A DNA stretch of 46,138 bases from assembly GCF_001426375.1 (NCBI RefSeq), contig NZ_LMEO01000050.1:293894-340031 (forward strand), given 5' to 3'. This document shows positions 9,468-18,625 of this stretch, piece after piece (position 1 is the stretch's first letter; each line of letters starts with the position of its first letter). Position numbers and translations under genes: made by a program. Under the pieces are notes generated by a model, which was given only the letters and a program-made list of their open reading frames with translations, made no database searches and was not told where the DNA came from. The DNA comes from Paenibacillus sp. Root444D2 (GTDB taxonomy: Bacteria > Bacillota > Bacilli > Paenibacillales > NBRC-103111).

Positions 9468-11615
9468 TTATTCCGATACGGACAGAACAATGTTCAGCTT
9501 TTCATCCAACATCGGAACGTCTACTTCATACAAATGCTCGCTGATAAGTAAGACTGGAAGCGCCTTGCCGTTCAACTGCGCGGAAACACGATTGTTCTCC
9601 GACACGAACCGGAACGTACCGCCTTCTTTGAGCTGAAGCGATCGTGTAGAACCTTCCGATTTCACATCGCTAACCGCATCCGTTGCTACATACTTGTTCG
9701 TCAAACCAATTGGTGTCACAGCCCCCCCTGAAGGAATAATCAGGTAAATCGCACATTGACCAGGCTGCAGCTCAAAAGCATGCTGATCGCCCTGATGCAT
9801 GATCTTCATCTCACCAGAGAAGTGTTCATAGAGAACAAACGCATCGCCTTCCAATCCTGGAACATCGGACGGACCTACCGTGCCTTTGACTGAATCCGTA
9901 TATTTACCAATATGGAACGCGGCAACGACACCGGATGACTTGGCGATATTCCATAGCTTGAGCGGTACGGTTTCCTTCGTAGGATCAAGGAACAAGCAAT
10001 CAGCCGTAGGGTTCGGCGTTTGCTCACAGCGAATGATTTTTCCGTTGTTATAAATTAATGGCCATAGTTTTGAAGCATCCGTATTGCCCGGGGCATCACT
10101 GAAATATATCGGACCGCCGCTGACCGAGCGGAGGACAGCATTTTGAATATCATCATGATTCTTAGTCCAGTACATATCCCAGTCACCATAATAAAAAGCG
10201 CCATGATAGTAGGAATTGTAAGCATTTTGCAAGGCATGTTCAGCGAAACCAAATTGATCTTGGGGAACGAAATCATCACTATTGCGCGACACAGAGGACT
10301 TAGGACGGTGCCACATATTTTCCGCTGCCATCCCCATGCAGTTAATGATTGTATTGTTAAAATGTAGTGCCGCAGAAGCTTCCAGCGCCTCATGAGCAGC
10401 AGCTGCAGCCTCACCGATCGACCACTCATGCTTCGTGAAGTTCAAGACGGCGCTTTGGCTGTCTACTTTTACGAAATCAATACCTTGACGCTCCAAAAAG
10501 GAATGCCACGCATGCCAGAAACCAAAGCCGCGGCCCGCATCCGGATATGGAATTAAGCTCCCTTTGGCATTGCTGTATAGATAATCGCTGAATTGTTTCG
10601 CGAGTGGGCTATCCGGATGAATGCCGCCCCAATAACCGGCAATGGTATGCCAGACTCCAACCCAACGAATACCATACTTTTCCTTAAGCTGACGGACGGT
10701 TTCCGCGAGACCTTGAGGAAATTTCTCTACATCTGCCTCAAAAGAGGACAATTTTTTGTCTAACGTCTGTGACCAACCATCGTCAATCATCACCCATTGC
10801 ACCGGCAAGCTAGCAGCCTGCATCTCTTCGGCTTTTACCAACAGACCTTCTTCATTGACCTGATGGTAGAACGCATCCCAGCTGCACCAGCCAAGAGAGT
10901 CCAGGATTTCAGGATAGGGTTTACGTGATCGAGGCAGCGTCGGGTAATCAAGGGTATGCAGCGCAGCTTCCACATGTCGCTCTACTAGCTGGTATGGATC
11001 AATCCCCGAACCTAGTACAAACGATAATGACTCACAGCGCGTTCTTCCTCCTTGATGCGAAGAAACGCGAATTTGCAAGCCTTCCTCTGCTCCGCATACA
11101 TCCGTTCGAAACACAGGTCCGCATACAGGTAACAAATGATAGAATGCCGATTCCTTACGCCAAAGCACCGATTGTGTCCGTTCAGGCAGTGTCGACCAGT
11201 TTAGGTCAAAATGAGGTCGTGTCCACCAGTCTTTATGCTGATAATTGGCCATTAAGCCATCTATATTCGTCATTCCTTGTGCATGAATGATGATGCCATT
11301 CTGAGCGGCAAAGCAGTGTTGTTTGCCAAAATCGCTGGCATTTATCATTTCTCCCTGCACCGATGTCAGTACAAAGGATTCATAACAGCGGAACTGTAAA
11401 TGAACAACAGCCGTGTCTGCTTCATTCGAATAGGTTACTTTCGTTTCTGTGTAATCACCGAGATGATCCGTTCCCGCAGTCTTTTCGTTTGCTCCGCGCA
11501 GAAGCGGCAATGCCGGACCCGAATCAGGCGTCACGGTAACACCAATACGGCCCAGAACATTCTGCAAGCCGCTTGAATTTAGATATTGAAGTTCGATTTC
11601 ATTTAGTTGAAACAT
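9468..11615 (-). CDS. GH36-like alpha-galactosidase / raffinose synthase-type (Sip1-related)
   Basis: 715 residues from the ATG at 11613-11615, picked for AAGGAGG eight bases upstream; a longer reading frame runs back into the ROK gene. The sequence has the clan GH-D barrel: GWCSWDAFYHQV, then WVMIDDGWSQ, then the nucleophile region FVKVDSQSAV (D385) and the acid/base region RNSDDF (D447/D448). An N-terminal beta-sandwich (about 1-230) and a C-terminal beta domain flank the barrel. Relatives cleave or transfer alpha-galactosyl residues, but this branch also contains enzymes of unknown specificity. It is cytoplasmic, with no signal peptide, and lies 10 bases after the ROK kinase. Confidence 0.8.
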   Translation of the reverse strand: MFQLNEIELQYLNSSGLQNVLGRIGVTVTPDSGPALPLLRGANEKTAGTDHLGDYTETKVTYSNEADTAVVHLQFRCYESFVLTSVQGEMINASDFGKQHCFAAQNGIIIHAQGMTNIDGLMANYQHKDWWTRPHFDLNWSTLPERTQSVLWRKESAFYHLLPVCGPVFRTDVCGAEEGLQIRVSSHQGGRTRCESLSFVLGSGIDPYQLVERHVEAALHTLDYPTLPRSRKPYPEILDSLGWCSWDAFYHQVNEEGLLVKAEEMQAASLPVQWVMIDDGWSQTLDKKLSSFEADVEKFPQGLAETVRQLKEKYGIRWVGVWHTIAGYWGGIHPDSPLAKQFSDYLYSNAKGSLIPYPDAGRGFGFWHAWHSFLERQGIDFVKVDSQSAVLNFTKHEWSIGEAAAAAHEALEASAALHFNNTIINCMGMAAENMWHRPKSSVSRNSDDFVPQDQFGFAEHALQNAYNSYYHGAFYYGDWDMYWTKNHDDIQNAVLRSVSGGPIYFSDAPGNTDASKLWPLIYNNGKIIRCEQTPNPTADCLFLDPTKETVPLKLWNIAKSSGVVAAFHIGKYTDSVKGTVGPSDVPGLEGDAFVLYEHFSGEMKIMHQGDQHAFELQPGQCAIYLIIPSGGAVTPIGLTNKYVATDAVSDVKSEGSTRSLQLKEGGTFRFVSENNRVSAQLNGKALPVLLISEHLYEVDVPMLDEKLNIVLSVSE

Positions 11616-11625
11616 AGGGGCCTCC

Positions 11626-12606
11626 TTATAACCGTTGTTGTTCAAATTCATGAAGCGCTACGGATAGGCTGGCGGCATCTCCGACATGATCCATTAATCC
11701 CGAAGGAACAATTCCGCAAACACCTAGTGAAATCGGCAGCGCTTCGCGTTTTAGCTCCTCCATAACCAAAGGGGCTAGCATGGACTCCTGCCGTTCATAA
11801 ATACTGCCGATGACGATGGTATCCGGATTGAGGATGTCAATTAGGATCGCAAGTCCTCTGCCTAGCTGCCCACTTACCTTACGAATCACCAGCATCGCCA
11901 GCTCATCGCCAGCATGTGCCGCTTCAAAAACATCTTTCGCTGTGAGCTCTCGGAGCTGATCCTTAGAAGTAGAAAGTATCGTTGATTTTCCTGCAGAGAA
12001 CCAGTCTTCAGCCATCGCAAACGCCAGCCGGGCAATACCGCCGCCGCTGCAAAACCCTTCGAACGAACCTTGCTTACCATAGCCTAAAGGTCCATCCTCA
12101 GCTAAACGGATATGCCCAACCTCGCCGGCCATATCGTTCGCGCCTGCATATAAGCGGCCATTTAGAATAAGACCCGCACCCATTCCGGTACCAAAGGTCA
12201 AGAAGATCATATTCTGGGAACCTCGCCCGGCTCCCCATTTCCATTCAGCTAACGCACAGGCGTTGGCATCATTTTGCAATCCGACAGGAACATCGAAACG
12301 TTCTCGAAAAGGGGCTAGCACATCAATACAGTCCCAACCAGGTAAATTAGGCGGCGACAGCACGAGGCCATCCTTACTGCTTAATGGACCGCCACAGCTG
12401 ATGCCAATGGCTTGTAAATTACCTTCAGGATTGCGCTTCAACAGCTGCTCTAGCGCGTCACCAAGCTGCACAAGTGCTTCGTTCGGCGTTGCCGGCGTCG
12501 GAAAGCTTATTTTATCTAAGATGTTAACTGTTTCTCCAGCCGTGATTCCAAGTACTGCAGCGCACTTCGTACCACCTATATCAATGCCACCAAGCAGAAG
12601 ACTCAT
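11626..12606 (-). CDS. ROK-family sugar kinase lacking the usual zinc-binding cysteines
   Basis: 326 residues from the ATG at 12604-12606, which overlaps the stop of the SIS gene (ATGA). The phosphate-binding motif GGIDIGGTKCAAV is at residues 6-18, followed by QNDANACALAEW, GTGMGAGLILNG and GEVGHIRL. ROK kinases act on glucose, fructose, mannose, N-acetylmannosamine or similar sugars. The normal CxCGxxGCxE zinc motif is replaced by GYGKQGSFE at 175-183, so all three cysteines are missing; the signature His is kept in VGHIRL. It lacks an N-terminal HTH, so it is a kinase and not a repressor. Its position after an SIS isomerase suggests a hexose or hexosamine substrate (inference). Confidence 0.85.
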   Translation of the reverse strand: MSLLLGGIDIGGTKCAAVLGITAGETVNILDKISFPTPATPNEALVQLGDALEQLLKRNPEGNLQAIGISCGGPLSSKDGLVLSPPNLPGWDCIDVLAPFRERFDVPVGLQNDANACALAEWKWGAGRGSQNMIFLTFGTGMGAGLILNGRLYAGANDMAGEVGHIRLAEDGPLGYGKQGSFEGFCSGGGIARLAFAMAEDWFSAGKSTILSTSKDQLRELTAKDVFEAAHAGDELAMLVIRKVSGQLGRGLAILIDILNPDTIVIGSIYERQESMLAPLVMEELKREALPISLGVCGIVPSGLMDHVGDAASLSVALHEFEQQRL

Positions 12607-13235
12607 ACGAAAAATGCCTCCTCCAGCATCATGCATAGCACATGGTAGATGGGAAGATGGCGTTCCTGAATGTCTGGTGTTGAACGATACGGCACGCAGA
12701 TCGTCACATCGCAAAGTTCTTTTAAGCGGCCTCCGCCTTCCCCAGTCAAACCAATGGTGTAGACACCAAGTGCTTTGGCAACTTGCACCGCGTGTACAAT
12801 ATTAGCCGAGTTACCCGATGTACTGAATACAACGAGTGTATCCTCCGGCTTTCCATAGCCATATACCTGCTGCGCGAATACCATGTCAGCCGCCACATCA
12901 TTATTGAAAGCTGTTGCAAACGCTGTATGGCTGACAAGCGAAATGGCCGGCAGCGCACCTTGCAAATGATCAGCCAAATACGTCCCCTGCTCTTCGCCGT
13001 GAAGCATCATTTTGTCTCTTTGCTCCTTGGGTAGCCTGCGCGGCGACATAAATCCTTTCATCAACTCGCCGACAACGTGTTCACAATCAGCTGCACTTCC
13101 TCCGTTACCGGCAAGCAGCATTTTGCCTCCCTTTTCAAACGACACTTTCATAGATTCAAATGCCCCTTGGATCGATGAACGACACGGTTCCAAGTCTGGA
13201 TATTTCACGAAAAGCTGCTCCAATGTTTGACTCAT
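12603..13235 (-). CDS. SIS-domain sugar isomerase, GmhA-like
   Basis: 210 residues, similar in length to phosphoheptose isomerase. Key motifs are LLAGNGGSAADCEHVVGEL at about 40-58 and VFSTSGNSANIVHAVQVAK, which bind the phosphosugar, then GEGGGRLKELCDVTICVP and the ERHLPIYHVLCMMLE end typical of GmhA/DiaA relatives. In this setting it may isomerise a ketose/aldose phosphate made by the neighbouring kinases and need not be a heptose enzyme. It begins 25 bases after the DUF1537 gene with an AGGAGGAG ribosome site and is coupled to the ROK kinase. Confidence 0.85.
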   Translation of the reverse strand: MSQTLEQLFVKYPDLEPCRSSIQGAFESMKVSFEKGGKMLLAGNGGSAADCEHVVGELMKGFMSPRRLPKEQRDKMMLHGEEQGTYLADHLQGALPAISLVSHTAFATAFNNDVAADMVFAQQVYGYGKPEDTLVVFSTSGNSANIVHAVQVAKALGVYTIGLTGEGGGRLKELCDVTICVPYRSTPDIQERHLPIYHVLCMMLEEAFFV

Positions 13236-13260
13236 AACGTCAATCTCCTCCTAACACAGG

Positions 13261-14553
13261 TTATGTTTGTTTCAAGTGTTCAATAGCTTCTATGAAAAAG
13301 GGTTCGCTGCCAAAGCTGCCTGATTTTAACACCAAAAAGCGCTGCGGCGTTTGGAGCGTTAAACAGGATGGCAATCCCGGCTCAATTTCTTGCCAGATGC
13401 TAAGTCCGCCAATGCCCAGCTTATCGCAGACCGCAGCGGACGTTTCCCCTCCAGCGATGAGCAGACGTTGCTGCCCTGTCACATTGACGACCGATTGTAT
13501 GACGTCGGACAGCGCATTCGAAACGATAACGGACACTTCCGTATTGCCGTAGCCGAGTTCAACGCCTTTTACTTTCGTCGCCGCCACTTTGAGCGGGCTA
13601 TTCGAGGCGTGAATGAGTACGTCCTTATCATCCTTTAGAAGTCTTGACGCTTGTTCGACCAATTGCTTGCAAAGCGCCTCCTTCTCAGCAGGGTTAAACA
13701 AGAGCAAGGAATCGAGCTCCAATGCTGTCAGGCCCTGCTTTTTGGCATAGGCAATTTGCGCAGCTGTTTGCGGCATTAAACTGCCTGCGGCGCACAAAAC
13801 AGCTGAGCGTCCAAGCGCTGGCAGCTTATTCGCAACACTCGTTTGCACGGCATTCTGCTTCTCTAACAACGCCAGCTCCTCCGCCAAAGCTGAGCTTCCG
13901 CAAATAATCGGCTCAGCCTGAACCGCTTGCGCAATGGTCTTTAGTGACTGCTGATCACGCACATCGAGGATGATATAGGTGAAGCCTGATTGCTTCATCA
14001 CTGCAATTTGCTCCTCTAACACAGAAGCACCTTGTTCTACAATATGAATGGGAATTAGTCCTACTCTGCGGTCCGTTTGTGATTGTAAAATATCAACCAA
14101 ATTGGAACAGCGCATCGGATGCACAGGATCGTTTCGAAACTCGGATTCTTCCAGTTTTTTACCATGTACATAATGAATGCCATTTAACGTAGTCCGTCCA
14201 TTTTTCGGAAAACCAAGCACTACTATGCCAAAAGATGCGTCTAGCGCATCAAGCATGGCATCGAATTCTGTCCCGATATTGCCGCGGAAGACGGAGCAAG
14301 TTTTATTGATAAATCGTGCGCACCCAGCCTCCTGCAGCCGCTTCGTCATCTGGTACACCTTCGTGTACGCATCATCCGGCGTATCTAATCGGGAGTGCGT
14401 GTCGAGAACAAGTACGTCCGGCTCACCGCCACTGTTCTGGTCACTCCCCGTACACGCCTCCATCGGGTAGACATGTGTTCTGATGTTCGCTTTAGCGTAC
14501 ATGATGCCGATGTCATTCGCCCCTGTAATATCGTCTGCGATAATACCAATCAT
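13261..14553 (-). CDS. DUF1537 four-carbon acid sugar kinase (OtnK-like)
   Basis: 430 residues, normal for the family. The N-terminal GIIADDITGANDIG (3-16) is the sugar-binding signature and the C-terminal LLIAGGETSAAVCDKLGI contains the nucleotide-binding glycine loop. Characterised members (OtnK, DtnK) phosphorylate 3-oxo-tetronate or tetronate. The gene overlaps the class II aldolase/adducin gene by ATGA, with AAGGAGG ahead of it. That gene pair matches the known OtnK-OtnC arrangement, in which the 4-phosphate is decarboxylated to dihydroxyacetone phosphate. The substrate of this copy cannot be read from sequence. It implies an acid-sugar intermediate within an otherwise glycosidase-rich operon. 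Confidence 0.85.
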   Translation of the reverse strand: MIGIIADDITGANDIGIMYAKANIRTHVYPMEACTGSDQNSGGEPDVLVLDTHSRLDTPDDAYTKVYQMTKRLQEAGCARFINKTCSVFRGNIGTEFDAMLDALDASFGIVVLGFPKNGRTTLNGIHYVHGKKLEESEFRNDPVHPMRCSNLVDILQSQTDRRVGLIPIHIVEQGASVLEEQIAVMKQSGFTYIILDVRDQQSLKTIAQAVQAEPIICGSSALAEELALLEKQNAVQTSVANKLPALGRSAVLCAAGSLMPQTAAQIAYAKKQGLTALELDSLLLFNPAEKEALCKQLVEQASRLLKDDKDVLIHASNSPLKVAATKVKGVELGYGNTEVSVIVSNALSDVIQSVVNVTGQQRLLIAGGETSAAVCDKLGIGGLSIWQEIEPGLPSCLTLQTPQRFLVLKSGSFGSEPFFIEAIEHLKQT

Positions 14554-15209
14554 TCGGAGAACCTCCTTCTTGGCCTATAGCCCGACTCGTTCAAGAAGCT
14601 TTGAACCACGTCATCTGGCAGCTTGCGTAGGGAAATCCCCGAACTCTTCGCCAACACATACATCTGGCAAGCCATTTCAAGCGTGTGCATGGCCATACGA
14701 GCTTCCTTCACGTTCTTGTCGTAAACAAGAACACCGTGATTTTCGAGGAAAAGCACATTCGCTTTGCATGCTTTTTCCCGCACCGCATCACCAAGCTCGC
14801 GGGAACCAGGATGAAAGTAAGGAACGCGTTCTATGCGTTCCAAATAATACATCGTTTCAACAAACCATTCCGATGGCAGTTGTTCTGCCGAGCAGGCTAG
14901 CATCGTGCTGTAAAAGGGTGAAGCATGAAGCACGGCCCCAACATCAGGACGAGATTCATAAATTGCTTGGTGCATGGGCACTTCTTTGGATGGCTTCTTC
15001 CCTGGTGCAGAGGACGAGGTGCCGCCTATTAAAGCGCACTCAACGAAGTCGTCTTCGCTGAGTTCCCCTAGGTCTGTACCGCTTGCTGTGATCAAGTAGT
15101 GGTCAGCTTTGGTTCGCGCACTGATATTGCCTGCGTTTCCCCAAGCCAAGCCGTTATTCAGCATGTAACGCCCGGCTTCCTGCAGCTGCTGCCAAACCGA
15201 TGCCTCCAT
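14550..15209 (-). CDS. Class II aldolase/adducin family protein with altered metal motif
   Basis: 219 residues, full length for the fuculose-phosphate aldolase / OtnC family. Features seen are the N-terminal GLAWGNAGNISART (phosphate-binding region), KEVPMHQAIY with E76, then LHASPFYSTM, and later LENHGVLVY with H159. In characterised members the central motif is HxH (FucA H92 and H94); here it is H95-A-S97, so one metal ligand is Ser. The gene abuts the GH38 stop codon directly (TAG then ATG) and overlaps the DUF1537 kinase, which supports a decarboxylase/aldolase step on the kinase product. The metal-site change means the activity may differ. Confidence 0.8.
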   Translation of the reverse strand: MEASVWQQLQEAGRYMLNNGLAWGNAGNISARTKADHYLITASGTDLGELSEDDFVECALIGGTSSSAPGKKPSKEVPMHQAIYESRPDVGAVLHASPFYSTMLACSAEQLPSEWFVETMYYLERIERVPYFHPGSRELGDAVREKACKANVLFLENHGVLVYDKNVKEARMAMHTLEMACQMYVLAKSSGISLRKLPDDVVQSFLNESGYRPRRRFSE

Positions 15210-17642
15210 CTACTCCACATCCCATTCCAGCATATTGGTTTCTTTGATCGGCAATTCCGGATTCTTCGGCACACGGAAGGTTTTGATCTCGCATGGGTTA
15301 AAATCCGCCTTAATGACACGCTTCCATCTAGGCAGCTCAATCTCGGCTGACGTAGCGGATTTATTCGTCTCATAGACACGAATAATGAGGTCCCCGTTAT
15401 CTTCCGCTTTCTTGATCGCACTAACAACGATATTGTCGCGGCTTACTTTTACATAGGAATCGGTTTGCGCAAGCTCCCCTTCATGGAACGATTCGATAAC
15501 AGCAATCGGCTTGCAGTTAAGTTCCGCTGCGCGCTTCACCGTACCGGCCTGCTCCCATGTGCCTTCATGAGGCAGCAAGGAGTAAGAAAAACGCTGAATG
15601 CCCTGATCGATAAAGGAATACTCACCATTTGGATCCGGCTCATAAGGCACATGATGCGCATAAATTGGACTTCTCAGTACAGTCAACGCCATGTCTTGGT
15701 TATGAATGCTATAGCTGTATTTGGCATCATTCATTAGGCTGAGGCCATACATGATGTTGCCTTTTCGAGTCACACCCGAATAATCAATCCACGTTAATCC
15801 TGGTTCTTCTTCGCCGTTATGTTCACGTTCAATCGTACCGTAAGGTATTTCGTAGGTTTGCTTGCTAAAGATGACATTCACAGGGAAAACCAGCTTTAGC
15901 ATTTTGAAGGACTCGCGCCAATCCACCATCACCTGTACATCGATTTGATCGCGGTCCGGATACATGGCGAAATCTTGAACTAGCTTCGAGCTGCCATACT
16001 CACTGACAACACGGATGACCGATTTAACGGGACCATGCTCGACACGGAACACCTTTTTCGCCTTGAATGTGCCAGCTTTTTGGTTGAAATGCAGCACATC
16101 ATGGCTCCATGTATCCGACTTATCATCCAAGACGATGGGCTTGGCTCCTTCTCCTTTAAACACTTCATGATCGACCACTTTATCATGCAGGCTCTTGATA
16201 TAGCCTGTTTCTTTATCGAACTCCAAGCGGAACCGCTTATTCTCCATAACTAAGTCGCTTGCTTGAATGGGCTCGCCAACCGGTTTAAGTGAGGCTGACT
16301 CAGCCACCAATTTGTACACCCGATATCCCATGGAAGGCAGCTCAGCCATAAAGCTAAGACGGAAACGGCCATTTGCAGAAGCTTGTGATTGCACTGTCTG
16401 GAATGGCACCGGATTCCCTTTGTCATCAAGCAAAACAGTAGTGGGTTTGATGCCTCCTACTTCCAGCTCAACGTTTACACGGCTTTCCCATGCATGAGGG
16501 TTAAAAACAACAATCGGCTTCATGGTTACATCCTGTTCAATGTTTATGTTCCATGATAAAGATTGAACCGCATAATTAAGGGAACGATCCGCGATAGCCA
16601 TGGCTTCCCCATACAAGTACATCGCGTCTTCGTAAGCAGACTCCAAGCTGGTTCCAGCTAATATGTCATGGAACTGATTAAAGAGCACATTTTTCCAAGC
16701 TTGCTTGAACTCTGCCGGATAAGGTTGACCCGTAATCCATGAAGCAAGCGCCGAGTACTTCTCTGCGGCCATTAATCGATTCTCTGCCTTGCGATTCCAA
16801 TGCTTGATGCCTGAATGCGCTGCGTAGCAGCCGCTAGCATGGTGCTGCAAATCATCATGAACGACCGGCAGCTTTAAGTTCTTGCTCTCCATCTCTTTGA
16901 AATACGCATCCGGCGTTGCAAACTCCAGCTTAGGAAGAGATGGGTCCTCGTTCATGCGGCGAATACTCTCGATATTTTCTTTCGTTGGGCCGCCCCCATG
17001 ATTGCCAACGCCATAGAACAGCATCAATTCGTTAAGCGGCTCTTTAAATTCGCCCAAGCAGCGGCGAACATGGTTTTCCAAATCTTTGCCCCAAGACAAA
17101 TATTCATACATGATGCGGAATGTCATGACTTGTGAGCCATCATCCGATTCCCACATGAACAGACGGCTTGGCAGCCCTTTTTCATTCGGCATCGGACGCA
17201 TCATCACGTAATAGTCCATCCCGCTCTTCTTCAGAATTTGCGGCAGCATACCGTTATGCCCAAAGCTGTCTACGTTGTAGCCAACTTTAGCGGTTACCCC
17301 GAACTTTTCTTTGAAATAATGTTGACCGTACAACCCTTGACGGACGAAGGATTCCCCATTCGGAATGTTGCAATCAGGTTGAATCCACCAACCGCCGACA
17401 ATATTCCAGCGTCCTTCCTGCACGCGTTTTTTGATCTCCGCGAACATCTTTGGCTCGTTATTTTCAATCCACTCGTACATGGCAGCAGAGCTGGAAGTGA
17501 AAATAAAATCTTCGGACTCTGTCATCCGGTCTAGAGCAGAACGGAATGTCGCCTTCGCTTCTTGGAATCCTTCCTGCCATTGCCATAACCAAACCGGATC
17601 CAAATGTGCGTTACCAATCATATAGAGTTTGTTATCTTTCAT
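15210..17642 (-). CDS. GH38 alpha-mannosidase (copy a)
   Basis: 810 residues. The GH38 zinc site is visible in GNAHLDPVWLW (H13, D15) and the nucleophile in VGYNVDSFGH (D125); the zinc-binding HHASGCY block comes later. The N-terminal alpha/beta barrel, three-helix bundle and C-terminal beta-sandwich order fits the family. It should remove alpha-linked mannose from imported oligosaccharides in the cytoplasm (no signal peptide). It is a close paralogue of the protein at 31352-33787: the same length within one residue and long matching blocks including the first 29 residues with few changes. It lies 17 bases after aldolase copy 1 with a GGGGGA ribosome site. Confidence 0.9.
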   Translation of the reverse strand: MKDNKLYMIGNAHLDPVWLWQWQEGFQEAKATFRSALDRMTESEDFIFTSSSAAMYEWIENNEPKMFAEIKKRVQEGRWNIVGGWWIQPDCNIPNGESFVRQGLYGQHYFKEKFGVTAKVGYNVDSFGHNGMLPQILKKSGMDYYVMMRPMPNEKGLPSRLFMWESDDGSQVMTFRIMYEYLSWGKDLENHVRRCLGEFKEPLNELMLFYGVGNHGGGPTKENIESIRRMNEDPSLPKLEFATPDAYFKEMESKNLKLPVVHDDLQHHASGCYAAHSGIKHWNRKAENRLMAAEKYSALASWITGQPYPAEFKQAWKNVLFNQFHDILAGTSLESAYEDAMYLYGEAMAIADRSLNYAVQSLSWNINIEQDVTMKPIVVFNPHAWESRVNVELEVGGIKPTTVLLDDKGNPVPFQTVQSQASANGRFRLSFMAELPSMGYRVYKLVAESASLKPVGEPIQASDLVMENKRFRLEFDKETGYIKSLHDKVVDHEVFKGEGAKPIVLDDKSDTWSHDVLHFNQKAGTFKAKKVFRVEHGPVKSVIRVVSEYGSSKLVQDFAMYPDRDQIDVQVMVDWRESFKMLKLVFPVNVIFSKQTYEIPYGTIEREHNGEEEPGLTWIDYSGVTRKGNIMYGLSLMNDAKYSYSIHNQDMALTVLRSPIYAHHVPYEPDPNGEYSFIDQGIQRFSYSLLPHEGTWEQAGTVKRAAELNCKPIAVIESFHEGELAQTDSYVKVSRDNIVVSAIKKAEDNGDLIIRVYETNKSATSAEIELPRWKRVIKADFNPCEIKTFRVPKNPELPIKETNMLEWDVE

Positions 17643-17659
17643 TGAGAGAATCCCCCGAT

Positions 17660-18580
17660 CTATTTGTTAAAAACATCCGCTTTACCAGCGCTGTTCAAAA
17701 AATGCTTCATTTTTTCCATCACCGTTTGCGTAACGGCATCACGGCCAACTTGCAGCCTATCCGGCGCTAAGTTTTTACATTCTTCATTGGTCATCCGTTC
17801 TTCACGTCCAAGGGCTTGGAGCAGCGAAAGCTCCAAATCCGTCGCGATATTCACTTTGCTAACACCGCCGCCTGGCAATTGGTAGGCTCTGCGCATCATT
17901 TCAGGTGGTACGCCAGAACCGCCATGCAGGACAAGATGAACCGGAGTCAATCTGCGAATTTCCATCAAGCGGTCATAGTCGATTTTCGGCTGCTTCACGA
18001 CATATACGCCATGTGCGGTACCGCAAGACACAGCTAGCGCATCAACACCGGTAATCGCGACAAACTCAGCCGCTTCCTGTGGATTCGTATATAATTCTTC
18101 ATCTTTATCCGTTTCTACGAAGTCTGTTGTGCCAATCATTCCAAGCTCGGCTTCTACGGAAACTCCTTTCGCATGGGCATATTCCACAACTTCCTTGCTT
18201 ATTTCCGCATTTTCGGCAAATGGTTTCTCCGATGCATCAATCATGACCGACGTAAAGCCTGCTGCAATCGCTTCTTTAATGGTTTCTAATTCCTTTGTGT
18301 GATCCAAATGCAATACGACAGGAACTGTGATTTGCTGCTCCTTTACTTGACGGTAAAATTCTTCTCCAAATTCAGCTGCTGTAATCCCATAACGAATCAA
18401 TTCTTTATGTGAAATTTGAACAATTAACGGTGAATTCGCGATTTGGCCCGCCTTCAGAACAGCTGCAATCATGGGTGTATAACGCGGCGAGAAAGAGCCA
18501 ATCGCAAAATGGTTCGATTCAGAAATCTCAAGTGCTTGTTTTAATGTGATTACCGGTGCAGTAGGTGTTGAGTTTGTCAT
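17660..18580 (-). CDS. Class II ketose-bisphosphate aldolase (copy 1)
   Basis: 306 residues. Typical class II FBP/tagatose-BP aldolase motifs are LHLDHTKELE with D93 and zinc ligand H94, VEAELGMIG, SCGTAHGVY and LHGGSGVP. The start has AAAGGAG ten bases upstream. It would split a ketose 1,6-bisphosphate (or a 1-phosphate relative) into triose phosphates, the final step for the released sugars. Residues GSFSPRYTPMI near the N-terminus are unlike the textbook enzymes and are shared with copy 2 at 35319-36236, so both belong to one subfamily. It lies 46 bases after the racemase-like gene and 17 bases before GH38a. The stereochemical preference cannot be told from sequence. Confidence 0.88.
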   Translation of the reverse strand: MTNSTPTAPVITLKQALEISESNHFAIGSFSPRYTPMIAAVLKAGQIANSPLIVQISHKELIRYGITAAEFGEEFYRQVKEQQITVPVVLHLDHTKELETIKEAIAAGFTSVMIDASEKPFAENAEISKEVVEYAHAKGVSVEAELGMIGTTDFVETDKDEELYTNPQEAAEFVAITGVDALAVSCGTAHGVYVVKQPKIDYDRLMEIRRLTPVHLVLHGGSGVPPEMMRRAYQLPGGGVSKVNIATDLELSLLQALGREERMTNEECKNLAPDRLQVGRDAVTQTVMEKMKHFLNSAGKADVFNK

Positions 18581-18625
18581 CGAGTATGTCTCCTTTTATA
18601 TAAAGCTTCTAATAGTGAGGTAACG

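Noticed and set aside
11616..11651. N-terminal extension of the GH36-like protein
   Set aside because: It overlaps the ROK gene end, and the AAGGAGG box sits before the internal ATG at 11615.
12607..12714. N-terminal extension of the ROK kinase
   Set aside because: It lies inside the SIS gene, does not resemble ROK proteins, and the ATGA overlap marks the true start.
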